Shown here: positions 43,123 through 52,172 of the stretch, piece after piece
Layout: each line of letters opens with the position of its first letter
Position numbering within the stretch: position 1 is the stretch's first letter
Assembly: GCF_947568225.1 (NCBI RefSeq)
Contig: NZ_CANOOQ010000001.1
Coordinates: forward strand, 2,857,859 to 2,921,858
Reading direction: 5' to 3'
Length of the DNA stretch: 64,000 nt
From: Faecalispora anaeroviscerum
GTDB lineage: Bacteria; Bacillota; Clostridia; Oscillospirales; Acutalibacteraceae
Position numbers and translations under genes: made by a program
The notes under the pieces: generated by a model
Databases searched by the model: none
What the model was told of the DNA's origin: nothing
Seen by the model: only the letters and a program-made list of their open reading frames with translations

Positions 43123-44616
43123 ATGGGTAAGTATTTAATCGCATTGGATCAAGGGACTACCAGCTCACGCTGCATTATCTTTGATAAGCAGGGGAATATC
43201 ATCAATGTGGCACAGAAGGAATTCACTCAGATTTTTCCGCACCCGGGATGGGTGGAGCATGACCCGATGGAGATCTGGTCGAGCCAGCTGGCGGTACTGA
43301 CTGAAGCAAAGGCCAGATGCAATGTGGATGTCTCTGATATTGCGGCCATCGGCATTACGAACCAGCGTGAAACAACCATTGTGTGGGATCGCCACACCGG
43401 CCAGCCGGTCTATAACGCCATTGTATGGCAGTGCCGCCGTACCGCGGAGTACTGCGATGAGCTGAAGGCCAAAGGCCTTGAGCAATCGGTGAAAGACAAA
43501 ACCGGCCTGATTATAGACGCCTATTTTTCAGGCACCAAGGTACGCTGGATTCTGGAAAATGTGGAGGGAGCCAGAGAGAGAGCTGAAAAAGGCGACCTGC
43601 TGTTCGGAACAGTAGACAGCTGGCTGATCTGGAAGCTTACCAAGGGCAAATGTCACGTAACCGACTACTCTAACGCTTCTCGTACCATGCTGTTCAATAT
43701 ACATACACTCGAGTGGGACGATGAGATCTTGAAAGAAATGGGAATTCCAAAGAGCATGCTGCCTGAGGTAAAACCCTCGAGCTATGTGTACGGTAATGTC
43801 GATCCGGAGTTTTTGGGCGGAGAAATCCCGATTGCCGGTATCGCGGGCGACCAGCAGGCTGCTTTGTTTGGCCAGTGCTGTTTTGAGTCCGGCCTAGTGA
43901 AAAATACGTATGGAACGGGCTGCTTTATCCTGATGAACACCGGAGAAAAAGCGGTCGCCTCTCAAAATGGGCTGATCACTACCATTGCCTGGGGCCTTGA
44001 CGGCAAGGTGGAATATGCTCTGGAGGGCAGTGTGTTCGTGGCCGGCGCGGCAATTCAGTGGCTGCGTGACGGGCTGCGGATGATCGACAACGCGGCCTTT
44101 ACCGAAGCCTATGCGAAAAAAGTACCGGACAGTGCCGGCGTTTATGTGGTGCCAGCCTTTGTCGGCCTTGGCGCACCGTATTGGGATCAATATGCCAGAG
44201 GAATCATTGTCGGCCTGACCCGCGGTGTGGAAAAGGAGCACTTTATTCGTGCCACCGTGGAAAGCCTTGCCTATCAAAGCTATGATGTGATGAAAGCGAT
44301 GGAAGCAGACGCGGGCGTAGTGCTCAAAGAAATCCATGTAGACGGCGGAGCATCGGCCAATAACTTCCTGATGCAGTTCCAGTCAGATATTCTGGGGATT
44401 AACGTGCTGCGGCCGAAGATTATTGAAAGTACAGCTCTGGGCGCTGTGTACCTGGCCGGACTTGCGGTAGGGTATTACAAGGATAAAGAGGATATTCGCC
44501 AGAATGTGGCGCTGGACAGAACCTTTACACCGAATATGGAAGAATCCAAACGGCATGAACTGGTAAGCGGCTGGAAGGAAGCCGTAAAACGTTCCTTTGG
44601 CTGGGCAGCCAAGTAA
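43123..44616 (+). CDS. glpK: Glycerol kinase
   Basis: Phosphorylates glycerol to sn-glycerol-3-phosphate with ATP. The 497-residue FGGY kinase has LDQGTTSSRCIIFDK at the N terminus (ATP loop), ITNQRETT, GTVDSWLIWKLT, GIAGDQQAALFGQ and ESTALGAVYLAG. The short segment before GDQQAALFGQ reads GNVDPEFLGGEIP. Firmicute enzymes regulated by the PTS carry a phosphorylatable His there (YHFFG-type), and none is visible here. The ribosome binding site is AAGGAGGAG. It is followed by glpF after 32 bases. Confidence 0.97.
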   Translation: MGKYLIALDQGTTSSRCIIFDKQGNIINVAQKEFTQIFPHPGWVEHDPMEIWSSQLAVLTEAKARCNVDVSDIAAIGITNQRETTIVWDRHTGQPVYNAIVWQCRRTAEYCDELKAKGLEQSVKDKTGLIIDAYFSGTKVRWILENVEGARERAEKGDLLFGTVDSWLIWKLTKGKCHVTDYSNASRTMLFNIHTLEWDDEILKEMGIPKSMLPEVKPSSYVYGNVDPEFLGGEIPIAGIAGDQQAALFGQCCFESGLVKNTYGTGCFILMNTGEKAVASQNGLITTIAWGLDGKVEYALEGSVFVAGAAIQWLRDGLRMIDNAAFTEAYAKKVPDSAGVYVVPAFVGLGAPYWDQYARGIIVGLTRGVEKEHFIRATVESLAYQSYDVMKAMEADAGVVLKEIHVDGGASANNFLMQFQSDILGINVLRPKIIESTALGAVYLAGLAVGYYKDKEDIRQNVALDRTFTPNMEESKRHELVSGWKEAVKRSFGWAAK

Positions 44617-44648
44617 TTCGAACCGTAATTTGCAGAGGAGGAATTGTT

Positions 44649-45356
44649 GTGCAAAACTATCTGTATGAATTTTTGGGTACGGCCCTTCTTGTCCTGTTAG
44701 GCGACGCGGTAGTTGCCAACGTGATCCTGAATAAAACCAAAGGCCAGAACTCCGGGTGGATTGTGATTTCATTCGGGTGGGCCTGCGCGGTACTCATTCC
44801 GGCGCTGATCTTTACCGCCAGCGGCGCGGTATTTAACCCTGCCCTGGTGCTTGGCCTTGCAGCCATCGGCAAGCTTTCCTGGGCAGTTGTTCCGGGGTAC
44901 ATCGTCGCCGAAATGCTGGGCGGCTTTGTCGGTGCAATTTTGGTGTGGGTGATGTATAAAGATCACTTTGAGGCTACCGACGACGGCAGCACAAAGCTGG
45001 GCGTGTTCTGCACCGGCCCTGCAATCCGCAGCTATGGCAATAATTTCATCAGTGAAGTAATCGCAACTTTCGTATTGGTATTTGCGATTCTGGGTATCGC
45101 ACAAACTCCGGTGAACGGTGTTGCCGCAATGGGTACCTTCGGTGTGGGCGCAATTATCTTTGCTTGCGGCGCCAGCCTCGGCGGAACCACGGGTTATGCG
45201 ATGAACCCTGCCCGTGATCTGGGCCCCCGTCTTGCTCATGCTATTCTGCCGATCCCCAATAAGAGAGACTCCGATTGGAGTTATTCCTGGATTCCGGTAG
45301 TAGGCCCTGTCTGCGGCGGCCTTTTAGGCGCTTGGTTGGCGGCAGCGATTTTCTAA
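44649..45356 (+). CDS. glpF: Glycerol uptake facilitator (aquaglyceroporin)
   Basis: A 235-residue MIP channel with six transmembrane helices. It has the two pore NPA motifs: GAVFNPALVLG (about residue 60) and YAMNPARDLGPRLAH (about 185). The Asp after the second NPA (NPARD) is characteristic of glycerol-conducting members. The start is a GTG at 44649 with AGGAGG in front. It lies in the glpK transcript and lets glycerol enter by facilitated diffusion, trapped by GlpK. Confidence 0.96.
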   Translation: MQNYLYEFLGTALLVLLGDAVVANVILNKTKGQNSGWIVISFGWACAVLIPALIFTASGAVFNPALVLGLAAIGKLSWAVVPGYIVAEMLGGFVGAILVWVMYKDHFEATDDGSTKLGVFCTGPAIRSYGNNFISEVIATFVLVFAILGIAQTPVNGVAAMGTFGVGAIIFACGASLGGTTGYAMNPARDLGPRLAHAILPIPNKRDSDWSYSWIPVVGPVCGGLLGAWLAAAIF

Positions 45357-45373
45357 GATTTTGGAAGGATTAC

Positions 45374-45402
45374 TTGACAATACCCCTACAATGGCATAAA
45401 CT
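45374..45402 (+). promoter_or_regulatory. Promoter of the glpA-like operon
   Basis: TTGACA (45374-45379), a 17-base spacer, then TAAACT (45397-45402). It lies directly upstream of the GlpP-type leader. Confidence 0.78.
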
Positions 45403-45412
45403 AAAATTTGCC

Positions 45413-45482
45413 GAGAATTGAGAGAAAGAGCCGGGCAAACTAGACTCATGGTGAAATGGGTCTGTTTTGCTTGGCTCTTTTT
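45413..45482 (+). promoter_or_regulatory. glpA-like leader: GAGAATTGAGA motif abutting a terminator
   Basis: GAGAATTGAGA (45413-45423) sits two bases before a terminator. Arms AAGAGCC (45426-45432) and GGCTCTT (45473-45479) enclose further pairing (GCAAA/TTTGC, AGACTCAT/ATGGGTCT), with five T. The same motif and layout occur at 41844 and 42601. Confidence 0.72.
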
Positions 45483-45514
45483 GACTCGGATCGATACTTT
45501 TAGGAGGTTTTCAG

Positions 45515-46963
45515 ATGTTTGATGTAGCAATCATCGGCGGTGGGGCGTGTGGTTGTTCGCTGCTGTATGAGTTGAGCCGCTACAAGGTGAACGCGGTGCT
45601 TTTGGAAAAGGAAAACGACGTAAGCGTCGGTACTACCAAAGCGAACAGCGCGATCGTGCATGCGGGGTACGACCCGGAGCCGGGTACCTTGATGGCCCGC
45701 TACAATGTGGAGGGCAACCGGATCATCGAGCAGCTTTGCGCAGATCTGGATATTTTATATGATAAAATCGGATCACTTGTACTTGGATTTTCTGAAGAGG
45801 ACCGCGCAACGGTGGAAGCTTTGTATCAAAGAGGCGTAGAAAACGGCGTGCCGGGATTGCGTATTATTGAAACAGAGGAGCTGCACCGGATGGAACCGGC
45901 GCTGAGCGAAACTGCTCTGTTTGCCCTTTGGGCTCCCAGCGCGGGCATTATTAATCCGTGGGAGCTGGCGATTGCACAGGCTGAGGCGGCTGTGCAGGGC
46001 GGCGCGAAGGTGATGCTGGACGCGGAAGTGACCGGTATTGAGAAAAATGGGGAGTCCTTTACCATCCAGACTGCCCAAGGGCCGGTGGAAGCCCGTTTTG
46101 TTGTCAATGCTGCCGGAGTATATACAGACCGTATCGCATCTATGGCAGGTGACAACAGCTTTCAGATTACCCCGAACCGGGGAGAGTATTTTGTTCTCGA
46201 TACCACTCAGGGCAAGCTTGTCAGCCGTGTGATCTTCCAGTGTCCGACCAAGGTGGGGAAAGGTGTACTGGTTTCGCCCACCGTACACGGAAATCTGATT
46301 GTCGGCCCCAACGCGGAAGACGTTGACGTGGATGACGCCGACACCACCTCCAACGGTCTGCACAATGTGCGGCAGGCGGCGCTCAGAAGCGTTCCAACCA
46401 TCAATTTCCGCGACTCCATCCGCAATTTTGCGGGAGTGCGCGCCATTTCTACACAGGATGATTTTATTGTGGGGCCGAGTAAGGCCTGCGAGGGCTTTTT
46501 TAACATTGCGGGAATCAAGTCCCCAGGGCTGACTTCATCCCCGGCGATTGCGCGCGATATGGTGCAGCATCTGCACCGCGCCGGTCTGGAGCTTTCGCCG
46601 AACCCTGATTTTGTGTCTAAGCGTCGCGTGCTGCGGTTTAAATCCCTTAGCGCGAAGGAACGCGGCGAAGCTATTCAACGCAACCCGCTTTACGGCACCA
46701 TCGTGTGCCGCTGTGAAACCGTGACCGAGGGCGAGATTGTGGACGCCATGCACCGCCCGCTTGCGCCGCGTTCCGTAGATGGTATTAAGCGCCGCTGTAC
46801 ACCAGGCATGGGGCGCTGCCAGGGCGGCTTCTGCGGGCCGAGGGTACAGGCGATTATTGCCCGTGAACTGGGGATTCCGGAGAGCCAGGTGCCTCTGGAC
46901 CGCACCGGGATGAATATCATCCTTGGTCGGACGAAAGAGCGGAAGGAGGCGGGGGAGCAGTGA
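45515..46963 (+). CDS. Anaerobic glycerol-3-phosphate dehydrogenase GlpA-like FAD oxidoreductase
   Basis: A 482-residue flavoprotein that probably oxidises glycerol-3-phosphate to dihydroxyacetone phosphate. The N-terminal dinucleotide fold is FDVAIIGGGACGCSLLYELS. Substrate-domain segments are GTTKANSAIVHAGYDP and GVRAISTQDDFIVG. The C-terminal BFD-like [2Fe-2S] domain has CRCETVTEGEI and a later CTPGMGRCQGGFCG. It overlaps the glpB-like gene by 4 bases. With the next two genes it forms the trio usual in Firmicutes. Confidence 0.9.
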   Translation: MFDVAIIGGGACGCSLLYELSRYKVNAVLLEKENDVSVGTTKANSAIVHAGYDPEPGTLMARYNVEGNRIIEQLCADLDILYDKIGSLVLGFSEEDRATVEALYQRGVENGVPGLRIIETEELHRMEPALSETALFALWAPSAGIINPWELAIAQAEAAVQGGAKVMLDAEVTGIEKNGESFTIQTAQGPVEARFVVNAAGVYTDRIASMAGDNSFQITPNRGEYFVLDTTQGKLVSRVIFQCPTKVGKGVLVSPTVHGNLIVGPNAEDVDVDDADTTSNGLHNVRQAALRSVPTINFRDSIRNFAGVRAISTQDDFIVGPSKACEGFFNIAGIKSPGLTSSPAIARDMVQHLHRAGLELSPNPDFVSKRRVLRFKSLSAKERGEAIQRNPLYGTIVCRCETVTEGEIVDAMHRPLAPRSVDGIKRRCTPGMGRCQGGFCGPRVQAIIARELGIPESQVPLDRTGMNIILGRTKERKEAGEQ

Positions 46964-48231
46964 AACAGGAATATGATGTGATTGTCGTCGGCGGCGGCCC
47001 GGCCGGTCTTGCGGCGGCGCTTTCCGCCCGGCAGAACGGTGCGGAGAGTGTATTACTGCTGGAACGTCAGGCAGACCTCGGCGGAATTCTGAATCAGTGT
47101 ATTCACAATGGCTTTGGACTGCACTATTTTAAGCAGGAGCTGACAGGCCCGGAATATGCCGAACGGTTTATTGACGAGCTGAAAAAAAGCGATATTGAGG
47201 TGTTGACCGGCACTATGGTGCTGGAGCTCGATTTGAGCGAGCAGCGCACCGTATATGCCATTAACCCCAAGCGCGGGTATCTCGAGCTGAAAGCGAAGGC
47301 GATTGTTCTGGCCATGGGTTGCCGCGAGAGAACGCGCGGCGCAATTGGCATTCCCGGCAGCCGCCCGGCAGGTGTGTTCACGGCGGGAGCGGCACAGCTG
47401 TATATGAATCTGGAGGGCGACCGTGTGGGCAGCCGCGTGGTGATCCTCGGCTCCGGTGACATCGGCCTGATTATGGCTCGCCGCCTGACTCTGGAGGGAG
47501 CCAAAGTGCTGGGTGTTTACGAGGTGATGCCGTATTCCGGCGGGCTGACCCGCAATATTGTGCAGTGCCTGAACGATTATGATATTCCGCTGCATTTGTC
47601 GCACACCATTACTGAAATTCGCGGCGATAAGCGCGTGGAGCAGGTGGTCGTGCAGAAGGTGGACGAAAACCGCGTCCCCATTCCGGGAACGGAAGAGGTA
47701 CTGGATTGCGACACCGTGCTGCTCTCCGTCGGGCTTATCCCCGAAAACGAGCTTTCGCGCCAGGCCGGGCTTGAGGTAGACCCACGCACGAACGGCCCCG
47801 TGGTATACGAGAACATGGAAACCAGCGCCCGCGGTGTGTTTGCGTGCGGCAATGTAGCTCATGTGCACGATCTGGTGGATTTTGTCACTGCGGAAAGTCA
47901 GCGCGCCGGCAAATCTGCCGCGCTGTGCAGCAAGACCGGCAGCCCCTCCGAGGAAGGCATGCTGTGCTTAAAAAATGGCTTTGGCGTCGGTTATACCGTG
48001 CCGCAGAAAATCCGACCGCAGGGCGTGGAGAAATCCGTGGATGTCTTTTTCCGCGTGAACCAGATTTTTCGCGGCGCGAGGATAACGGTAACAAGCGGTG
48101 AAGCTCTGATTGCTTCGTATCCCCGGGAGCATATCACCCCCGGCGAGATGGAGAAGATTACCCTGCCGCTGGCTCTTTTGCAAAAAGCGGAAAGCGGCGA
48201 GCTTATTGTTTCGATTGAAAAGGAGGAATGA
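46960..48231 (+). CDS. GlpB-like NAD(P)/FAD oxidoreductase
   Basis: A 423-residue pyridine-nucleotide-type flavoprotein. It has YDVIVVGGGPAGLAAALSARQNG at the start, a second nucleotide-binding loop VILGSGDIGLIMARRLTLEGA (about 165-185), and FACGNVAHVHDLVDFVT near the C-terminal FAD site. It probably passes electrons from the GlpA-like subunit onward. It overlaps the preceding gene by 4 bases and ends 3 bases before the DUF1667 gene. Confidence 0.9.
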   Translation: MKQEYDVIVVGGGPAGLAAALSARQNGAESVLLLERQADLGGILNQCIHNGFGLHYFKQELTGPEYAERFIDELKKSDIEVLTGTMVLELDLSEQRTVYAINPKRGYLELKAKAIVLAMGCRERTRGAIGIPGSRPAGVFTAGAAQLYMNLEGDRVGSRVVILGSGDIGLIMARRLTLEGAKVLGVYEVMPYSGGLTRNIVQCLNDYDIPLHLSHTITEIRGDKRVEQVVVQKVDENRVPIPGTEEVLDCDTVLLSVGLIPENELSRQAGLEVDPRTNGPVVYENMETSARGVFACGNVAHVHDLVDFVTAESQRAGKSAALCSKTGSPSEEGMLCLKNGFGVGYTVPQKIRPQGVEKSVDVFFRVNQIFRGARITVTSGEALIASYPREHITPGEMEKITLPLALLQKAESGELIVSIEKEE

Positions 48232-48234
48232 CGC

Positions 48235-48600
48235 ATGACAGAGCTGGTTTGCATTGTTTGTCCCAAAGGATGCCGCCTGCATGTGGATGAGGAGAACGGC
48301 TACAAGGTAACGGGCAATTCCTGCCCGCGGGGGGAAGCCTACGGCAAAAAGGAACTGATCGCCCCCACTCGTACCCTCACCTCCACCGTGAAAATCGAAG
48401 GTGCGTCCCTCGCGCGCGTACCGGTGAAAACGGACCGTGAAATCCCAAAGAAAGATATTTTCGAGGCCATGCGCCTGCTCGACGGCGTAACGCTGCAGGC
48501 CCCGGTGCATGTGGGGGATATTGTGGTGCCAAAGCTTTTGGGTCTCGACGCGAATTTTGTGGTAACGCGCAGTATGAACAGGGTTTCAGACGCAGGGTAA
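48235..48600 (+). CDS. DUF1667 protein, third subunit of the glycerol-3-phosphate dehydrogenase trio
   Basis: A 121-residue protein with four N-terminal Cys (CIVCPKGCRL, then NSCPRGEAYGKKEL) that could bind a metal or an Fe-S cluster. The DUF1667 tail includes TLTSTVKIEGASLARVPVKT and PKKDIFEAM. It always sits with GlpA/GlpB-like flavoproteins in Firmicutes, hence the subunit assignment. It is the last gene of the operon, before a terminator. Confidence 0.88.
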   Translation: MTELVCIVCPKGCRLHVDEENGYKVTGNSCPRGEAYGKKELIAPTRTLTSTVKIEGASLARVPVKTDREIPKKDIFEAMRLLDGVTLQAPVHVGDIVVPKLLGLDANFVVTRSMNRVSDAG

Positions 48601-48626
48601 GCAATCAATAGAATTTTTCGGGATCG

Positions 48627-48660
48627 GCGGGAGGCTCCAAATGGAGCCTCCCGCTTTTGC
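48627..48660 (+). terminator. Terminator of the glpA-like operon
   Basis: A 12-bp perfect stem GCGGGAGGCTCC (48627-48638) with its complement (48643-48654), 4-base loop, followed by TTTTGCTATT. Confidence 0.85.
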
Positions 48661-48722
48661 TATTACTGGGTACAAATCTTGTCATAGTAAAAAAAGTACT
48701 TATCGAAACGAATGTTTTCCGG

Positions 48723-48728
48723 TATAAT
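48723..48728 (+). promoter_or_regulatory. Candidate -10 box of the MATE exporter gene
   Basis: A perfect TATAAT (48723-48728), 29 bases before the start codon. The -35 region (TTATCG at about 48700) is poor. Confidence 0.4.
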
Positions 48729-48756
48729 GAAGTCATTCAGATCTGGGGAGGTCGTT

Positions 48757-50196
48757 ATGGCATCACGAATTACCCTTTCGGAGGGGAAGATACAGCCGCT
48801 TCTGGTGCGGCTTGCGTTTCCGCTTCTGGTAGGCAACATCCTGCAGCAGTGTTACAATATTATTTCTTCCATCATTGTGGAGCGCTACCTGGGGGAAGCT
48901 GCGTTTGCGGCCCTTGGCATTGCGGGCACGGTGATGAATTTGTTCATCTTTATTTTGGGCGGCTGCTGCACCGGCATCGCTATTATTATGGCCTCGCTGT
49001 ATGGCAAGGGGGATCACCCGGCGCTGCGGCAGGCAATTTTTTTGTCGCTGGCGTTCGGCGCGTCGTTTACGCTGCTCATCAGCTTGTTGGGCCTCACCTG
49101 CACGCCGTTTCTGCTCCGGCTGATTCAAACCCCACCCGAGGTTTCCGCTCTGGCGGTGGAATACCTCAATACCATCTTTCTTGGGCTGATGGCCTGCTTT
49201 TTATATAATTTTTTTGCGGCGGTGCTGCGTGCAATCGGCAATACCAGTGCGGCACTGCTGTTTTTGCTGATTTCAATTGCCATCAGCCTTTTTCTGGCGA
49301 TTCTGTTTGTGGCGCATCTTGGTCTTGGCGTGCGCGGCGCGGCGCTTTCTACTGTGCTGGCGCAAATTTTATCTGCACTGCTGTGCCTTTTCTATATTCG
49401 CCGAACGCTCCCGTTTTTGCGGGTCGGGCGAAAGGATATGCGCTACGACGGCTCTCTGGTTGCGAAAATCGCCCGGTTTTCGCTGGTGTCGGCGCTGCAC
49501 CAGTCCAGCCTGTATATTGGCAAGCTCCTGGTGCAGGGTGCGGTAAATACCATGGGGCTTGCGGCTATTTCGGCCTATACGGCAACCACGAGGGTGGAGG
49601 GGCTCGTTCTTGCGGTGGGAGACAGCGGAGCGGAGGCAATTTCTGTTTTTGTGGCACAGAACACCGGGGCAGGGAAGCGGCCGCGTGCAAGAAAGGGGTT
49701 TTTCACCGGCCTGCGAGGAATGCTGGCGATCGCCGGTACGCTGTCGATCATCCTGTTTTTCTCTGCGGAGAGTCTGATGCGCTTTTTTGTCCCCGACGGC
49801 AGCGCGCAGACAATTTCGTATGGAACCTCCTATCTTCAAATTCTTTGCTTCTTCTACTTTTTAAGCTATACCGGCAGCGCGTTTGTGGGCTTCTACCGTG
49901 GCAGTGGGCTGGTCAATATCCCGCTTATCGGCACTACCCTTCACATTTCGCTGCGTGTGATTTTATCGTATCTGCTTGTTTCCAGTCTGGGGATGGACGC
50001 GGTGTCTTACGCAACCGGAATTGGTTGGATTGTGATTGTCATTTTCCACAGCCTGATCTTTGTACGGTTAACAAAAAAGGAAGGGCTGCTTGCGCAGAGC
50101 GAGCCGGATATGATAAAGGGAGAATCAGCTGATCAGAAATTGAATACTCCGGCTGATATGCCGCCGCAGGAACCGGAGGGAGGAACAGAGCCATAG
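48757..50196 (+). CDS. MATE-family multidrug exporter
   Basis: A 479-residue sodium- or proton-coupled antiporter with twelve hydrophobic helices. The MatE pattern is seen in LVRLAFPLLVGNILQQCYNIISSIIVERYLGEAAFAALGIAG-like segments and in the second half at SALHQSSLYIGKLLVQGAVN. The ATG at 48757 has GGGGAGG in front; the frame upstream of it overlaps the promoter. Substrate unknown. A Pro/Glu-rich tail of about 35 residues at the C terminus is likely disordered. Confidence 0.92.
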   Translation: MASRITLSEGKIQPLLVRLAFPLLVGNILQQCYNIISSIIVERYLGEAAFAALGIAGTVMNLFIFILGGCCTGIAIIMASLYGKGDHPALRQAIFLSLAFGASFTLLISLLGLTCTPFLLRLIQTPPEVSALAVEYLNTIFLGLMACFLYNFFAAVLRAIGNTSAALLFLLISIAISLFLAILFVAHLGLGVRGAALSTVLAQILSALLCLFYIRRTLPFLRVGRKDMRYDGSLVAKIARFSLVSALHQSSLYIGKLLVQGAVNTMGLAAISAYTATTRVEGLVLAVGDSGAEAISVFVAQNTGAGKRPRARKGFFTGLRGMLAIAGTLSIILFFSAESLMRFFVPDGSAQTISYGTSYLQILCFFYFLSYTGSAFVGFYRGSGLVNIPLIGTTLHISLRVILSYLLVSSLGMDAVSYATGIGWIVIVIFHSLIFVRLTKKEGLLAQSEPDMIKGESADQKLNTPADMPPQEPEGGTEP

Positions 50197-50259
50197 AAGG
50201 TGGCCTGATTGTTCTCAGTTCCTTTTTTCTGTGTGTATGGTGTTGATAAGAAATAATTC

Positions 50260-50305
50260 AGCTGAAGCAGGGCGGATGATTCCACCCTGCTTCGGCTTGG
50301 TTTTA
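50260..50305 (+). terminator. Terminator of the MATE gene
   Basis: AGCTGAAGCAGGG (50260-50272) pairs with CCCTGCTTCGGCT (50285-50297), followed by TTTTA. Confidence 0.75.
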
Positions 50306-50383
50306 TGAGCCGCCACGTGTTTGGAGGAAGGCGGCGACTTTCCGCAGAAAATTGTGGAAGAGAAATATCAACTCCATCTTTTA

Positions 50384-50412
50384 TCGACAAGAATCGCGAT
50401 CTGCGTTATAAT
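50384..50412 (+). promoter_or_regulatory. Promoter of the nitroreductase gene
   Basis: TCGACA (50384-50389), a 17-base spacer, then TATAAT (50407-50412). Confidence 0.72.
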
Positions 50413-50470
50413 AAAATAAGACTAAGAGTAGCACGGTCTGTACTGTTTGCCGTGCGAGAGGGGCAGTCCT

Positions 50471-51052
50471 ATGAATCCGGTGATGGAAAACATTCTAACC
50501 AGACGCAGTATCCGTTCTTATGAGGAACGGCAGATTCCGGCGGAAAGCCTGGATCAGATCCTTTTGGCCGGCACCTATGCGCCTTCGGGCAGAAGCCTGC
50601 AAACTTGGAAGTTTACCGCTGTGCAGAACCCACAGGTGTTGGCACATATCAATACCGCGTTGCGCGAGGCTTTGCGTAACGTTTCGGCCGGACCCGATAC
50701 GCACCCGTATGTGGTTCGCCTAAAGGCAAAGGCCGAGCGGGAGGATTCGGAATTTTTGTTTCATGCTCCTACCTATGTCATTGTTTCGAATGACCGCGAA
50801 AACGTCAATGCCCTTGCCGATTCCGCCGTGGCGCTGGAAAATATGATGCTGGCGGCCCATTCCTTTGGGATCGGCTCCTGCTGGCTGAATCATTTACCCG
50901 GCCTGACACACCATCCTGTGATCCGCAGCCTGATGGCAGAACTGGACATTCCGGATCATCACGATATTTACGGAACCCTTGCGCTTGGCTGGCCGAAAAG
51001 TTCTCCCCCTTCCGCCAGCTCGCGCAAGGATGCAATTCACATCATCCGCTGA
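50471..51052 (+). CDS. Nitroreductase-family flavoprotein
   Basis: A 193-residue FMN protein of the nitroreductase fold. RRSIRSYEERQIPAESLDQIL and APSGRSLQTWKFTAV form the phosphate/flavin-binding N terminus. The C-terminal GIGSCWLNHLPGL and YGTLALGWP follow. Short members like this reduce nitro-aromatics or quinones with NAD(P)H. The ATG at 50471 follows GAGAGGGG; the longer frame from 50447 is rejected. It has its own promoter; the RluA-type gene follows 45 bases later. Confidence 0.92.
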   Translation: MNPVMENILTRRSIRSYEERQIPAESLDQILLAGTYAPSGRSLQTWKFTAVQNPQVLAHINTALREALRNVSAGPDTHPYVVRLKAKAEREDSEFLFHAPTYVIVSNDRENVNALADSAVALENMMLAAHSFGIGSCWLNHLPGLTHHPVIRSLMAELDIPDHHDIYGTLALGWPKSSPPSASSRKDAIHIIR

Positions 51053-51097
51053 CAGGGCGGTGGTTACTGCCGCTCTTTTAAAAAGAAAGGGGACCCC

Positions 51098-52021
51098 ATG
51101 ATAAAAAAAGAAAAGCCCCGAGGGAAGAATCCGCATGCACCGGTAATTTTGCTGGTGAATGAACCTGGGATTCTGTTTGATTTTCTGCGCGATCATCTGC
51201 GTGGAAAATCACGAAACAACATTAAGTCGCTGCTGGCCCGCGGTGCCGTGCTGGTAGAGGGGCGTGTGGCGACGCGTCACGATTACCCTGTGCGTCCTGG
51301 GCAGTCCGTGCAGGTTCGCTGGGCGCCGGAGGCTCCGCCGGCCGGTGGCAGAACGCTGGAGATTCTGTATGAAGACGATGCGATTTTAGTCATCAATAAG
51401 CCCGCCGGGCTGCTGTCGATTGCCAATGAAAACGAAAAGGAGCGCACCGCGTACCACCAGATGACGGAGCATGTGCGCCAGAGTGACCCGGATTCCAGAA
51501 TTTTCATTGTACACCGGCTCGACAGAGACACCTCTGGTGTGCTGCTGGCGGCTAAAACCGCAGAGATGAAATACGCTTTGCAGGATCAGTGGGCCACGAT
51601 CGTGAAAACCAGGGCGTATACCGCCGTGGTAGAGGGGTGCCCCCAGCCGCTGAGCGGGCAAATTCACACCTGGCTGCACGAAACAAAAACGATGCTGGTC
51701 TATTCCGGAGAACAGGACGAAAATGGACTGGAAGCGATCACCGACTATAAGGTGATCGGCGTGGCCCCCGGGTATTCCCTGGTAGATGTTCGCCTGCAAA
51801 CCGGCCGGAAGAACCAGATTCGTGTACACATGAAAGAGATGGGCTGTCCCGTTGTCGGGGACAAAAAGTACGGAGCGAAAAGCAACCCCTTTAAACGGCT
51901 TGGCCTGCATGCCGGGCTTCTGGAGTTGCGTCACCCGGAAACAGGGAAGCTTCTGCGGTTTGAAGCCAAGGTTCCCGCTGTGTTTTTATCCATTTCGTTC
52001 AAGCGTACCGACATAAAATAA
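51098..52021 (+). CDS. RluA-family RNA pseudouridine synthase
   Basis: Converts uridine to pseudouridine in ribosomal RNA or tRNA. It is 307 residues long. An S4-like RNA-binding domain comes first (HLRGKSRNNIKSLLARGAVLVEGRVA, about 30-75), then the RluA catalytic domain with the Asp in HRLDRDTSGVLL, KTYxA-like KTRAYTAVVEG, and QTGRKNQIRVHM. It has the RluD/YlyB-like size. The target is not predictable from sequence. It follows the nitroreductase gene on the same strand and ends before a terminator shared with the convergent ATPase gene. Confidence 0.93.
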   Translation: MIKKEKPRGKNPHAPVILLVNEPGILFDFLRDHLRGKSRNNIKSLLARGAVLVEGRVATRHDYPVRPGQSVQVRWAPEAPPAGGRTLEILYEDDAILVINKPAGLLSIANENEKERTAYHQMTEHVRQSDPDSRIFIVHRLDRDTSGVLLAAKTAEMKYALQDQWATIVKTRAYTAVVEGCPQPLSGQIHTWLHETKTMLVYSGEQDENGLEAITDYKVIGVAPGYSLVDVRLQTGRKNQIRVHMKEMGCPVVGDKKYGAKSNPFKRLGLHAGLLELRHPETGKLLRFEAKVPAVFLSISFKRTDIK

Positions 52022-52053
52022 AAGGAAGGCTTTGTCTTTCTTAACGATTACAC

Positions 52054-52092
52054 AGCAAAAGAGCGCGGAGACATCCGCGCTCTTTTGCTGCT
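52054..52092. terminator. Bidirectional terminator after the RluA-type gene
   Basis: A 15-bp stem AGCAAAAGAGCGCGG (52054-52068) with its complement (52075-52089) around 6 bases, with T-rich flanks on both sides. It also serves the convergent three-gene operon. Confidence 0.85.
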
Positions 52093-52172
52093 TTTATTTG
52101 ATAAGAAGATTGTTGTCTTCCGTGTTTGCGGGGGGAACTGCGTTTCTGGTTCAGACCCGTCTGCGAAAAGAA

